DNA of 15,727 nucleotides, from assembly GCA_038227745.1 (NCBI GenBank), contig JBBRPS010000144.1, positions 1 to 15,727 on the forward strand, written 5' to 3'. Below, one piece after another: positions 7,542 through 14,323 of this stretch. The position numbers and the translations under genes are program-made. Origin of the DNA: DASPXY01 sp038227745. GTDB lineage: Bacteria; Planctomycetota; Planctomycetia; Gemmatales; Gemmataceae. Every line of letters starts with the position of its first letter. Position 1 is the first letter of the stretch. The notes under the pieces are model-generated. The model was not told the DNA's origin. It made no database searches and saw only the letters and a list, made by a program, of their open reading frames with translations.

Positions 7542-8278
7542 CAAGGGGCTCCCGAGGGCGGCTGCGCTGGGGCCTGGCGGTCGAGGTGTTTGACCACGCG
7601 GGCGGGGTTGCCGGCGACGACGACGTCCGGCGGCACGTCCTTGGCGACAACGGCCCCGGCGGCCACGATCGAACGGTCGCCGATCGTCACGCCCTTGAGG
7701 ATCATCGCCCCGGTGCCGATCCACACGTCGTCGCCGATGACGATGGGGCGAATCCCTTCCGGGGGAGTCGGCTCCTTCGCGCGCCGCCGGACCGCATCGA
7801 TCGGGTGGCCGTCGAAGTCGGCGATGCGCACGCCGCCGGCGATGAGGACGTGGTTGCCGATCCGCACCGAGTCGGCGACGAACAGCCCGCAGCCGTGGCC
7901 GATGAACGTGTCGTCGCCGACGGTCAGTTCCGGCGCGGCGTGGATGCGGTTGCTGAAGCCGATGTCGAGCTTGCCGTCGAGGTACACCTGCCGGCCGAGG
8001 ACGATGCGCCCGCTCCCCATGATGTAAGGGAGTTTGTCCATCTTGAAACCGTCGCCGATCGCGGCGCACTGGCTGCGGAACAGCGGCTCGTACCAGAAGA
8101 AGCGCGTCCCCCACGCCCAGCCCTCGCGGAGCGTGACGTGGCAGCGGTAGAGGAGGCGAAACAGCAGCCGCGTCGGCCCGACGACGGGGACGTGGAAGCG
8201 CAGGACGGCGCGGGCGACCTTCTTGAGCGTCCCCCAGAACGGCCCCTGTCCGCGGCGGATGTTGACGGCGATACTCAT
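7541..8278 (-). CDS. Hexapeptide-repeat (left-handed beta-helix) acyltransferase
   Basis: A 245-residue acyltransferase, most likely an acetyl-CoA-dependent sugar O-acetyltransferase acting on the glycan or its precursor. Residues 1-60 are basic and partly helical. Hexapeptide repeats run from about 88 to 150 (for example IVLGRQVYLDGKLDIG, LTVGDDTFIGHG) and resume at 179-225 (IVIGDDVWIGTGAMILKGV, TIGDRSIVAAGAVV). An insert between the coils holds ADFDGHPID (153-161); H158 is the probable catalytic His, as in the xenobiotic/serine acetyltransferase class. The ending GNPARVV (223-229) is the family signature. The ATG at 8278 is chosen over an upstream extension because AGGAGG at 8285-8290 sits 6 nt before it and the fold starts here. 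It is 25 nt after the previous gene and overlaps the next by one base. Its genomic place among glycosyltransferases supports polysaccharide O-acetylation. Confidence 0.92.
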   Translation of the reverse strand: MSIAVNIRRGQGPFWGTLKKVARAVLRFHVPVVGPTRLLFRLLYRCHVTLREGWAWGTRFFWYEPLFRSQCAAIGDGFKMDKLPYIMGSGRIVLGRQVYLDGKLDIGFSNRIHAAPELTVGDDTFIGHGCGLFVADSVRIGNHVLIAGGVRIADFDGHPIDAVRRRAKEPTPPEGIRPIVIGDDVWIGTGAMILKGVTIGDRSIVAAGAVVAKDVPPDVVVAGNPARVVKHLDRQAPAQPPSGAP

Positions 8279-8284
8279 CGCACC

Positions 8285-8290
8285 CCTCCT
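8285..8290 (-). promoter_or_regulatory. Ribosome binding site of the acyltransferase gene
   Basis: AGGAGG on the minus strand, 6 nt before the ATG at 8278. It decides the start of the acyltransferase against an open-frame extension of 73 codons that would overlap the preceding gene. Confidence 0.8.
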
Positions 8291-8303
8291 GTACCGAACC
8301 TGC

Positions 8304-9557
8304 TCACGACAGCCGCAGCGCCAGGCGCGCTGCCGCCCCTTGCGGCGCCAGACACTCCTCCAGGACCTCGGCCAGGCGCCCGGCGATGGCCGCGCGCGTG
8401 AACCGGGCCGTCTGCTGTTTCGTCGGCGGCGCCAGCCGTCCCGCGGCCAGCCCCTCGACCAGTTCCAGCAACGCCTGCCGGATCCGCGCCGGGTCACCGG
8501 GCGGAGCGATGCGGTGCGGCACGCCGCTCTCGCGCAGCACCGCGGCGACGTCCCCGTCCGCCTCGGCCAGCACCAGCATGGGCCGGCCGGCGCCGAGGTA
8601 CTCGTACAGCTTGGCGGGCACGCCGACGCGCCGCCCGGGGCCGTCGAGGAGCAGGAGAATGTCGGCCTGGCACAGCTCCTGCAGCGTCTGGGCGTAGGGC
8701 ACCTGCCCCCCTACCTCCACGACCGCGCCCAGGCCGCGGCGCTCGACCTCGTCGGGGAGGTCCACGTTCCCGCGCGCGCCGCGCCCGAGGAAGGAGACGC
8801 GGAGCGCCCTCGTGCCACCCTGCCCATCGCTGTTGAGAGACTGCAGGGCGTCGAGAAACGAGCGCGGGTCGCGGCCGGCGTACAACTCCCCCGCGTGGAC
8901 GATGTGCAGCGACTCGGAGAGGGCGGCCGCCTCGGCGCGGCGCGGGAAGTTCTCCGGGTCGTAGCCGTTCGTGAGCGTCACCATCTTGTGCGCGTGCCGC
9001 GGGAAGGCGGCCCGCAGGGCGGCACAGGCGTTCGGCGCGTTGGCGATGACGGTGTCCGCCTGCGCCATGACCTGCCGTTCCCAGAAGGCGTCCCAGCGGT
9101 CGCGCGCGGACAGCCGCCGCTCGCGCCCCCAGCCATGGACCCACGGGTCGCGGAAGTCGGCCACCCACGGCAGCCGGTGGCGGCGCTTCAAATAAAGCCC
9201 CAGCAGGTGGACGAAGTGCGGCGGCCCCGACGTCAGCACGGCGTCGGGGCGCTCTTCCTGCGCGGCGCGAGCGCACTCCTTCAGGGCCGGCCATAGCCAC
9301 ACGCCCCACGGCGCCGCCCAGCGCACCGCCTTGGGGGCGCCGCTCGGATAGGGCACGTGGCGGACCGCCGTCTCCCCCGGCACCTGCCGCACCAGCCCGG
9401 CGTCCGTCGGCTCCCAGGGCAAACCCGGGGGCGCGACGACGGTCGTGGACCACCCGAACCCTGGCAGGTGGCGGGCGAACCCGAGCATGCGGAACGTGCC
9501 GCTCGCCGCCGACGGCGGGAAGTGGTACGTCACCAGGAGCAATTTCCGCGGAGCCAT
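8304..9557 (-). CDS. Family 4-like glycosyltransferase (GT-B fold)
   Basis: A 417-residue GT-B protein. The N-terminal domain begins KLLLVTYHFPPSAASGTFRM (5-24), the FPP motif with an adjacent glycine being typical of one GT4 branch. It continues with LTSGPPHFVHLLG (108-120) and the strong ADFRDPWV (133-140). The donor domain has TLTNGYDPENF (194-204), IVHAGELYAGRDP (219-231), FLGRGARGN (256-264) and VPAKLYEYLGAGRPML (313-328), in which E319 stands at the second Glu of the usual E-x7-E position. The ATG at 9557 is preceded by AGGAGA at 9562-9567, only 4 nt away. It follows a 115-nt gap with a perfect 29-bp palindrome, so it heads a new sub-module shared with the acyltransferase and the next GT4. 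Donor and acceptor are unknown. Confidence 0.9.
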   Translation of the reverse strand: MAPRKLLLVTYHFPPSAASGTFRMLGFARHLPGFGWSTTVVAPPGLPWEPTDAGLVRQVPGETAVRHVPYPSGAPKAVRWAAPWGVWLWPALKECARAAQEERPDAVLTSGPPHFVHLLGLYLKRRHRLPWVADFRDPWVHGWGRERRLSARDRWDAFWERQVMAQADTVIANAPNACAALRAAFPRHAHKMVTLTNGYDPENFPRRAEAAALSESLHIVHAGELYAGRDPRSFLDALQSLNSDGQGGTRALRVSFLGRGARGNVDLPDEVERRGLGAVVEVGGQVPYAQTLQELCQADILLLLDGPGRRVGVPAKLYEYLGAGRPMLVLAEADGDVAAVLRESGVPHRIAPPGDPARIRQALLELVEGLAAGRLAPPTKQQTARFTRAAIAGRLAEVLEECLAPQGAAARLALRLS

Positions 9558-9595
9558 CCCCTCTCCTCATTCGTTGCCGCCTCAGCCGCGGCCCA

Positions 9596-9658
9596 GCCTG
9601 TGGGTCAGGATTCCAGTCCTGACATGCCTTGTCAGGACTGGAATCCTGACCCACAGGC
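9596..9658. repeat. Perfect 29-bp inverted repeat with 5-nt loop; double-hairpin unit
   Basis: Arms 9596-9624 and 9630-9658 are exact reverse complements over 29 bp around the loop 9625-9629. Each arm contains its own hairpin: GTCAGGA (9604-9610) pairs with TCCTGAC (9617-9623), and 9631-9637 pairs with 9644-9650, both with 6-nt loops. The element begins 14 nt past the dioxygenase stop and ends 38 nt before the next ATG. No T-run lies on either side, so it is not a typical intrinsic terminator. A perfect stem of this length is far beyond chance, so it is probably a mobile or selected palindromic repeat. Confidence 0.93.
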
Positions 9659-9672
9659 CCGAAGGCCGCTCT

Positions 9673-10623
9673 TCAGCTGCGGCCCAGCCGCAGCAGGCGC
9701 TTCAGCTTCCCCCAGGCCCGCTGGCGCACCTCGCGAACGAACAACTTTAGGTCATAACCTCGGCGCAGGACGCCCTGGAAACAGGTGTGCTCCGGAGCGC
9801 GCTCGAACGCGGCGTTGTAATTCGTCTTGTTGCCGAACCCGAGGACGCGCCGGTCCTCGTCGCTCAACCCGCCCAGGAGCGCCGCGTTGAGCAGCAGCGG
9901 GTGATAGCGGTAGTACGTGACGTCCTCCGCCTGCAGCGGTACGCCCGGGTCGTGGTAGTTGAGGAAAAAGGCGTGCCGCTCCTGCAGGATCGGCGCGCTC
10001 TGGCGGTGGACGCCCGAGGTGTCAAACAGGAACGCCGAGCCGGCCGGGCCGAGCACCTCGACCACCCGCTCGGGCGGCACGTCCTTGACCTCATCGCGCG
10101 CCACCGGGCGCGGGGCCTGCTTGCCTTGACTGCCCTTGATGTACTTGAAGGCGCCGCTCGTGACGTCGGTGAGGTAAACGCCCAGCTTGACCTCGCGCGG
10201 GATCCGGTCGGTGACGCGGGCCTGGTCGTACCAGGAGTCGCCGTGCCAGCCGTGGAAGTCGCGCTTCGTCGGCTGCGATTTCCAGCCCTTGGCCTCGACC
10301 AGCTCGAAGCCGTCCCCGACGTAACGGCGGACCACTTCCGTCACCAGGGGGTGCAGCGCCACGTCCACGAAGCCCTGGTCGAGGGTGAGCACGTCCTGCA
10401 CCATGTGCCGGTAGCGCTCGGTCTTCTCGTAGCCGTCGAAATCGTTCCAGCGCAGCCGCCGCAGCCGACGGGCGAAGGCGGTCTGCATGCCGGCGAGCTG
10501 CGCGCCGGTGACCAGGTCGGCGAGCAAGACGATCCCGTCGCGCTCCAGCTGCGCGACCAGCGGGTCCGCGTGAGAAGGGGCCGTGCCGTTGCCGGCGCGC
10601 TCCCGGGTCAACTGCCCGATCAT
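9673..10623 (-). CDS. Phytanoyl-CoA dioxygenase (PhyH) family Fe(II)/2-oxoglutarate oxygenase
   Basis: A 316-residue non-haem iron oxygenase of the cupin/double-stranded beta-helix class. Family members couple 2-oxoglutarate decarboxylation to hydroxylation of a substrate. The iron triad is visible: H127 and D129 in HGWHGDSWYDQ (H-x-D) and the distal H206 in SGVHRQSAP (203-211). R216 (in LQERHAFF) or R207 could bind the 2-oxoglutarate carboxylate. LGVYLTDVTSGAFKYIKGSQ (147-166) is the usual PhyH core, equivalent to the L-x-D-x-T-x-x-x-G-x-x-x-x-x-x-G-S-H region. The ATG at 10623 is preceded by AGGAGA at 10631-10636 and overlaps the GT4 stop by four bases (ATGA). Its substrate is not readable; lying inside a glycan locus, it may hydroxylate a sugar, lipid carrier or acyl group, which is inference. 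The C-terminal 70 residues (DEDRRVLGFGNKTNYNAAFE onward) extend beyond the core domain. Confidence 0.9.
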   Translation of the reverse strand: MIGQLTRERAGNGTAPSHADPLVAQLERDGIVLLADLVTGAQLAGMQTAFARRLRRLRWNDFDGYEKTERYRHMVQDVLTLDQGFVDVALHPLVTEVVRRYVGDGFELVEAKGWKSQPTKRDFHGWHGDSWYDQARVTDRIPREVKLGVYLTDVTSGAFKYIKGSQGKQAPRPVARDEVKDVPPERVVEVLGPAGSAFLFDTSGVHRQSAPILQERHAFFLNYHDPGVPLQAEDVTYYRYHPLLLNAALLGGLSDEDRRVLGFGNKTNYNAAFERAPEHTCFQGVLRRGYDLKLFVREVRQRAWGKLKRLLRLGRS

Positions 10624-11849
10624 GAGCGATTCTCCTGGGGGCGTGAAACGGTTTCTGGCTTGCGGTAAAGTTCGAGGTAGCTGTCGAGGCGGCTCTCGGG
10701 CGAGAAGTGCTCGACGGCCCGGGCGCGGGCGGCGCGGCCCATGGTGCGGCGGAGCGGCGGGTCGTCGTGGAGGCGGCGGACGCACGCGGCCAGTGCGGCG
10801 TGGTCGCCGGGCGGGAACAGCAGGCCCGTGACGCCGTCGGCGACGTATTCGGGGATGCCGCCTGTCCGGCTGGCGACGACGGGCAGGCCGCACGCCTGGG
10901 CCTCCAGGTTCACCAGGCCGGCCGCCTCCGCCCACAGCGACGGGCAGACCAGGCAGTCGGCCGCCTGCAGGAACGGCGCCACGTCCCGCTGCAGGCCGAG
11001 GAAGCGCACGCGCTCGCCCAGCCCCAGTTCCGCCCGCAGCCGCCGCAGCGCTTCCGCCTCGCCGCCGTCGCCGGCCACCCAGAGCACCACGCCCTGCGGC
11101 AGTTCCGCGAGGGCGCGCAGGGCGACGTCCGCCCCCTTCTCCTTGATGAGGTGGGCGACCATCGCCACCACGAAGCGCCCGTCCGCCGCCAGCTCGCGGC
11201 GCACCGCGGCGCGGGCCTCCGCGTCGGGGCGAAAGCGCTCCGTGTTGATGAAGTGGAGGCGGCAGACGGTGGTCGATCCGGTGCCCTGGCGTTCGAGACA
11301 CTCCTGGACGAAGCGGCTGACGCACCACACCGTGCGGTAGCGGCGCAGGAAGGCGCGCTTGAGCACGCGCGCCAGCCGCCCCGGGGTGCCGGGCGCCCGC
11401 GCCGGGCGCGAGATGTGGTCCGTGAAGTAGTGCCGGACCCGCGGGGCCAGGAGCGTCAGCCACCAGAGGTAAGGGTTCCGGAGGGGGTCGGTGAAGTTCC
11501 AGTGGATCACGTCGATGCGCTCGCGGGCGAGCAGGCGGAGCAGCCGCCATAGCGTGCGGAGGCGGAAGCCGCGCAGGCCGAGGCACTCGGCGCGGACGCC
11601 GCGCTCCTCGAACTGGGCCGTCTTGCCCGGCCCGGGGGCGCACAGGAACAGGGGCAGGAACAGCCCGCCCTGGGCCTGGAAGGCACGGGCCAGGGAGCAG
11701 ATCTGCTCCTCGAGTGAGCCGAACTTCTGCGCGGGGTCGAGCAGAATGGCGTAGAGCACGCGCTGCAGGGCCGGCGGCGCAGCGGGGGCGGCGCCGGCGC
11801 CGACGACGGCGTTCTCACGAGTTACGGGCGGCGTACGCGGTCGCATCAT
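10620..11849 (-). CDS. Family 4 glycosyltransferase (GT-B fold)
   Basis: A 409-residue GT4 enzyme. The acceptor domain starts at about 30 (RVLYAILLDPAQKFGSLEEQ) after an Ala/Pro-rich leader. It contains DVIHWNFTDPLRNPYLWW (113-130) and TVWCVSRF (173-180). The donor domain carries VAHLIKEKGADVALRAL (231-247), VAGDGGE (258-264), SLWAEAAGLVNLEAQACGLP (304-323) with E308/E316 as the E-x7-E pair, and RTGGIPEYVADGVTGLLFPP. Two ATGs in a row (11849 and 11846) follow a GGGGAGGG stretch directly; the second has the better spacing. The start overlaps the end of the epimerase gene by 35 nt, unusually long for this block, and its stop overlaps the dioxygenase start (ATGA). Its position right after the ManNAc epimerase makes it a candidate for transferring ManNAc or ManNAcA, but no sequence feature proves it. 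It does not look like the WecG/GT26 family. Confidence 0.92.
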   Translation of the reverse strand: MMRPRTPPVTRENAVVGAGAAPAAPPALQRVLYAILLDPAQKFGSLEEQICSLARAFQAQGGLFLPLFLCAPGPGKTAQFEERGVRAECLGLRGFRLRTLWRLLRLLARERIDVIHWNFTDPLRNPYLWWLTLLAPRVRHYFTDHISRPARAPGTPGRLARVLKRAFLRRYRTVWCVSRFVQECLERQGTGSTTVCRLHFINTERFRPDAEARAAVRRELAADGRFVVAMVAHLIKEKGADVALRALAELPQGVVLWVAGDGGEAEALRRLRAELGLGERVRFLGLQRDVAPFLQAADCLVCPSLWAEAAGLVNLEAQACGLPVVASRTGGIPEYVADGVTGLLFPPGDHAALAACVRRLHDDPPLRRTMGRAARARAVEHFSPESRLDSYLELYRKPETVSRPQENRS

Positions 11850-13110
11850 CCCTCCCCAGAGCTAGGGAAGCTGCGGGCATCGTGTTCCCGGCCAGCGCGG
11901 GGGCAGGGGGGGCCGGCACGGCGGCCCCCGACTCGCTCCCCCCAAGGAAGTTCAAGCACGCCTCGACGATCCGGCCGGTGGCCTTGCCGTCGCCGTAGGG
12001 GTTGTGGGCGCGCGCCATCGCCTCGTAGGCGGGGCGGTCCGTCAGCAGCCGCGCCGCCTCATCGACGATCCGCTCGAACGACGTGCCGACCAGCTTCACC
12101 GTGCCCGCCTCGACCGCCTCGGGCCGCTCGGTGGTGTCGCGCATCACCAGCACCGGCTTGCCCAGGCTCGGCGCCTCCTCTTGGATGCCGCCCGAGTCGG
12201 TCAGCACCACCGCCGCCCGCCCCATCAGCGCGACGAACGGCAGGTACGCCAGCGGCTCGATCAGGTGGACGTTGCCCCGCTGGCCGACGCCGAGGATGCG
12301 CCCGACCGGCTCGCGGACGTTGGGATTCAGATGTACGGGGTAGACAAACTGCACATTGGGGAAGCGCCGGGCCAGTTCGGCGATGGCGCGGCAGATCGAC
12401 TCGAAGCCGGCGCCGTGGTTCTCGCGGCGGTGGCCGGTGATCAGGACGACCGGCTTGCCCTCCCAGGAGGCGAGCCGCTCGGCGGACAGGCCGGGGATCG
12501 CCGGCGGGTCGGCCTTGACCTTCTCCAGCGCCAGGAACAGCGCGTCCACGACGGTGTTGCCCGTGACGAAGATGCGCTCGTCCGGCACGCCCTCGTCGAG
12601 GAGGTTGCGGCGGCTGGCGGCCGTCGGGGCGAAATGCAGAGCGGTGAGGCGCGAGGTGAGGACGCGGTTGGCCTCCTCCGGCCACGGCGATTGCAGGTCC
12701 CCCGTCCGCAGGCCGGCCTCGACGTGGCCGACCGGGATGTGGTGGTAGAACGCGGCCAGCGCGGCGCAGAAGACCGTCGTCGTGTCGCCCTGCGCCAGCA
12801 CCAGCTGCGGCTTCTCCGCCGCCAGGTAGGCGTCCAGCGCCAGGACGGCGCGCCCCGTCAGCCGGCCCAGGGTCTGGTTCGGCTCCATCAGGCTCAGGTC
12901 GGCGTCCGGCGTCAGGCCGAACACGTCCAGCACCTGGTCGAGCATCTGCCGATGCTGCCCGGTGACGCAGACGCGGCACGCGAAGGCGGGGTGCTCCTTC
13001 AGGGCCAGCACCACCGGGGCCAGCTTGATGGCCTCGGGGCGCGTCCCGAAGATCACCGCGATTTTCGCCACCTGCGACCGCGTTGGTCGTCCATTCAAGC
13101 GCTCGTGCAT
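11815..13110 (-). CDS. wecB: UDP-N-acetylglucosamine 2-epimerase (non-hydrolysing)
   Basis: A 431-residue enzyme that interconverts UDP-GlcNAc and UDP-ManNAc in the cytosol, the precursor step for UDP-ManNAcA. Visible family motifs are FGTRPEAIKL (21-30), TGQH (50-53), LAQGDTTT (105-112), VGHVEAGLRT (127-136), SPWPEE (141-146), GNTVVDAL (184-191), TGHRREN (225-231), YPVHLNPNVREPV (257-269), LTDSGGIQEEAPSLGKPVLV (303-322) and TTERPEAVEAGT (326-337). Residues R24, K29, D109, E131, E145 and H227 match the known active-site residues of E. coli WecB (R10, K15, D95, E117, E131, H213) at a constant offset of 14. The start at 13110 is preferred to 13155: two SD-like purine runs (13115-13125) precede it and it avoids overlap with the upstream gene, leaving a 16-nt gap. 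An Ala/Pro-rich tail of about 45 residues (387-431) exceeds the family norm. Its end overlaps the next gene by 35 nt. Confidence 0.97.
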   Translation of the reverse strand: MHERLNGRPTRSQVAKIAVIFGTRPEAIKLAPVVLALKEHPAFACRVCVTGQHRQMLDQVLDVFGLTPDADLSLMEPNQTLGRLTGRAVLALDAYLAAEKPQLVLAQGDTTTVFCAALAAFYHHIPVGHVEAGLRTGDLQSPWPEEANRVLTSRLTALHFAPTAASRRNLLDEGVPDERIFVTGNTVVDALFLALEKVKADPPAIPGLSAERLASWEGKPVVLITGHRRENHGAGFESICRAIAELARRFPNVQFVYPVHLNPNVREPVGRILGVGQRGNVHLIEPLAYLPFVALMGRAAVVLTDSGGIQEEAPSLGKPVLVMRDTTERPEAVEAGTVKLVGTSFERIVDEAARLLTDRPAYEAMARAHNPYGDGKATGRIVEACLNFLGGSESGAAVPAPPAPALAGNTMPAASLALGRDDATAYAARNS

Positions 13111-13114
13111 GGCA

Positions 13115-13125
13115 CTCCCGCCTCC
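13115..13125 (-). promoter_or_regulatory. Ribosome binding site deciding the wecB start
   Basis: On the minus strand GGAGGCGGGAG lies just before the ATG at 13110: GGGAG is 4 nt and GGAGG is 10 nt upstream. It supports the short wecB start and not the in-frame ATG at 13155 inside the preceding gene. Confidence 0.7.
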
Positions 13126-13126
13126 G

Positions 13127-14221
13127 TCATTTCGCCACCGTCGGCCGACGCCCACGCTTCAGCCACCCGCGCACCCGGTCCAGCACTTGCCCCGCTCCGG
13201 GAAGGAGCTTGCTGCCCGCGGGCTGGGGCACCGGCGTGGCGCCGAAATCGCGTTTGAACGCGAACAGCCCGTCCTGGCCCTCGCCCTCGCCGGCCTCGGC
13301 GCTCGCCCCGCCGATGTTCACGGTCTTCGCGCCCGCGGCGCTCGCCAGCTCCATCATGGTCCAGTTGGCGTGCGACGGCGCGGCGCAGCGGTTCCCGGCG
13401 ACCGACGAGCCGCTCAGCAGCGAGCAGGCCTCCGTACCGAACGTCGCGAACAACAGGGCGCCGACCGGGGCGGCGCCGTCGTAGCTCACCAGGATCTTCG
13501 CCCGGCCGCTGTCGAGGAGCAGGCGCTGCATGCGTTCGACCTGCTCGTCCGTCGGCGCCACCTCGATGCCGCGCCGCAGCAGGGCCTCACGGTGCAGGTC
13601 CCACAGGAGACGCAGGCCGGCGGGGGAGTTCTCCTCGACGCTTCGGACACCCGCCTTGATCGCCTTGCGAATCTTCTTGCGGCGCTCGGAGCGGAGGGTG
13701 TCCCAGACCTGGTCGATCGGCTTGTCGAGATCCACGTAGAACTCGTGGCGCTCGCGGAGGTCGTAGCCCAGGCCTGGGAGTACCTGGCCGCTGAGGGGCG
13801 AGGCGTAGGCGTGGACCTGGACGCGGAACACGCCCAGCCGCCGCAGCGCGCGCTCCACCGCCGCGAGGGCCGCCGTGACGGCCTCCGGTGTCCTGTCGCG
13901 CGTGGCGGGGAGGGCGTCGAAGAGGACCTCCTTGCAGTAGCGCGCGAAGGGCCAGCGCCGCGGTGTGATGACGGCGGCTGTCGCCGCCGCGACGCACTCG
14001 CCGCCGGGTGCGTGGACCTTGACGAACAGCGGCCGCGTGTTGGCCTGGGCCGCCTCGTAGAGCGTGTAGGCGTGGCAGTGGAAGAACGAGCCGCCGAGGT
14101 CGGTGACGAGGCGATCCCATTCGCCCGCGTCCACCTCGAAAAGGCACTCGACCCTGCCGACCGTGGGGGCGGCCGGGGGCGGCGGGGCTTGTTTCTCCGA
14201 GAGCAAGGCTTCGGCGGACAT
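13127..14221 (-). CDS. FemAB/GNAT-like acyltransferase family protein
   Basis: A 364-residue protein with two GNAT-like halves of the FemAB/Acetyltransf_6 type. After a Pro/Ala-rich leader (1-22), the first half includes EWDRLVTDLGGSFFHCHAYT (34-53) and ARYCKEVLFDA (93-103). The middle has the basic LRSERRKKIRKAIKAGV (176-192), characteristic of FemAB-like proteins. The second half has AKILVSYDGAAPVGALLFAT (241-260), a short strand ending in NWTMMELASAAGAKTVNIGG (286-305), and the near-terminal AFKRDFG (321-327), a family signature. Relatives of this type occur in exosortase/PEP-CTERM polysaccharide loci and in peptidoglycan bridge synthesis, using acyl-CoA or aminoacyl-tRNA donors. Here the role is probably acylation or aminoacylation of an amino sugar or the chain, which is inference. 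Start: GAGGA at 14228-14232, 6 nt before the ATG. It sits between wecC and wecB, an unusual position. Cytosolic; no membrane segment or signal peptide seen. Confidence 0.85.
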   Translation of the reverse strand: MSAEALLSEKQAPPPPAAPTVGRVECLFEVDAGEWDRLVTDLGGSFFHCHAYTLYEAAQANTRPLFVKVHAPGGECVAAATAAVITPRRWPFARYCKEVLFDALPATRDRTPEAVTAALAAVERALRRLGVFRVQVHAYASPLSGQVLPGLGYDLRERHEFYVDLDKPIDQVWDTLRSERRKKIRKAIKAGVRSVEENSPAGLRLLWDLHREALLRRGIEVAPTDEQVERMQRLLLDSGRAKILVSYDGAAPVGALLFATFGTEACSLLSGSSVAGNRCAAPSHANWTMMELASAAGAKTVNIGGASAEAGEGEGQDGLFAFKRDFGATPVPQPAGSKLLPGAGQVLDRVRGWLKRGRRPTVAK

Positions 14222-14227
14222 GGGGTA

Positions 14228-14232
14228 TCCTC
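14228..14232 (-). promoter_or_regulatory. Ribosome binding site of the FemAB-like gene
   Basis: GAGGA on the minus strand, 6 nt before the ATG at 14221, fixes this start. It lies just downstream of the structured intergenic element at 14244-14301. Confidence 0.6.
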
Positions 14233-14243
14233 GTTGGGTAGAT

Positions 14244-14301
14244 GACGGCTGTTTAGCCGCAGTTCGGAGAACCGCGTTTCTGCGAAACGCGGCTAAACGT
14301 C
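14244..14301. repeat. Structured intergenic element with three-way-junction potential
   Basis: An outer 13-bp stem joins 14244-14247 and 14252-14260 to 14298-14301 and 14289-14297, with a 4-nt bulge (14248-14251). Inside lie two hairpins: 14262-14265 with 14269-14272, and 14276-14280 with 14284-14288. A competing fold is the perfect 9-bp hairpin 14272-14280/14284-14292, plus 14246-14250/14255-14259 with a GTTT loop. It lies between the wecC stop (14324) and the FemAB-like start (14221). It could be a dispersed repeat, an RNA processing site or a switch; nothing in the sequence identifies a known riboswitch. Confidence 0.7.
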
Positions 14302-14323
14302 GGGGCGGCTCGCGAACGATGGG

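Noticed and set aside
6399..8114. A long fusion of GT4 with an upstream extension
   Set aside because: The extension is in the wrong frame of the acyltransferase gene and low in complexity; the ATG at 7541 with a ribosome site is sufficient.
9596..9658. Intrinsic (Rho-independent) terminator, also considered for 6308-6366
   Set aside because: Stems are strong, but neither strand has a T-run after the stem.
9673..11643. 656-residue protein joining the PhyH domain to a long N-terminal region
   Set aside because: The N-terminal part is the shadow frame of the GT4 gene at 10620-11849; the ATG at 10623 has AGGAGA at good spacing.
11815..13110. Hydrolysing or bifunctional (GNE-type) epimerase
   Set aside because: No kinase domain is present, and active-site residues align with the non-hydrolysing WecB class.
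11815..13155. wecB starting at 13155
   Set aside because: This would overlap the FemAB-like gene by 29 nt and add 15 residues without homology; the ATG at 13110 has ribosome-site-like purine runs.
14244..14301. tRNA-like cloverleaf
   Set aside because: The three-way junction lacks a TpsiC-like arm, an anticodon arm of normal size and a CCA-type acceptor; it is too short at 58 nt.
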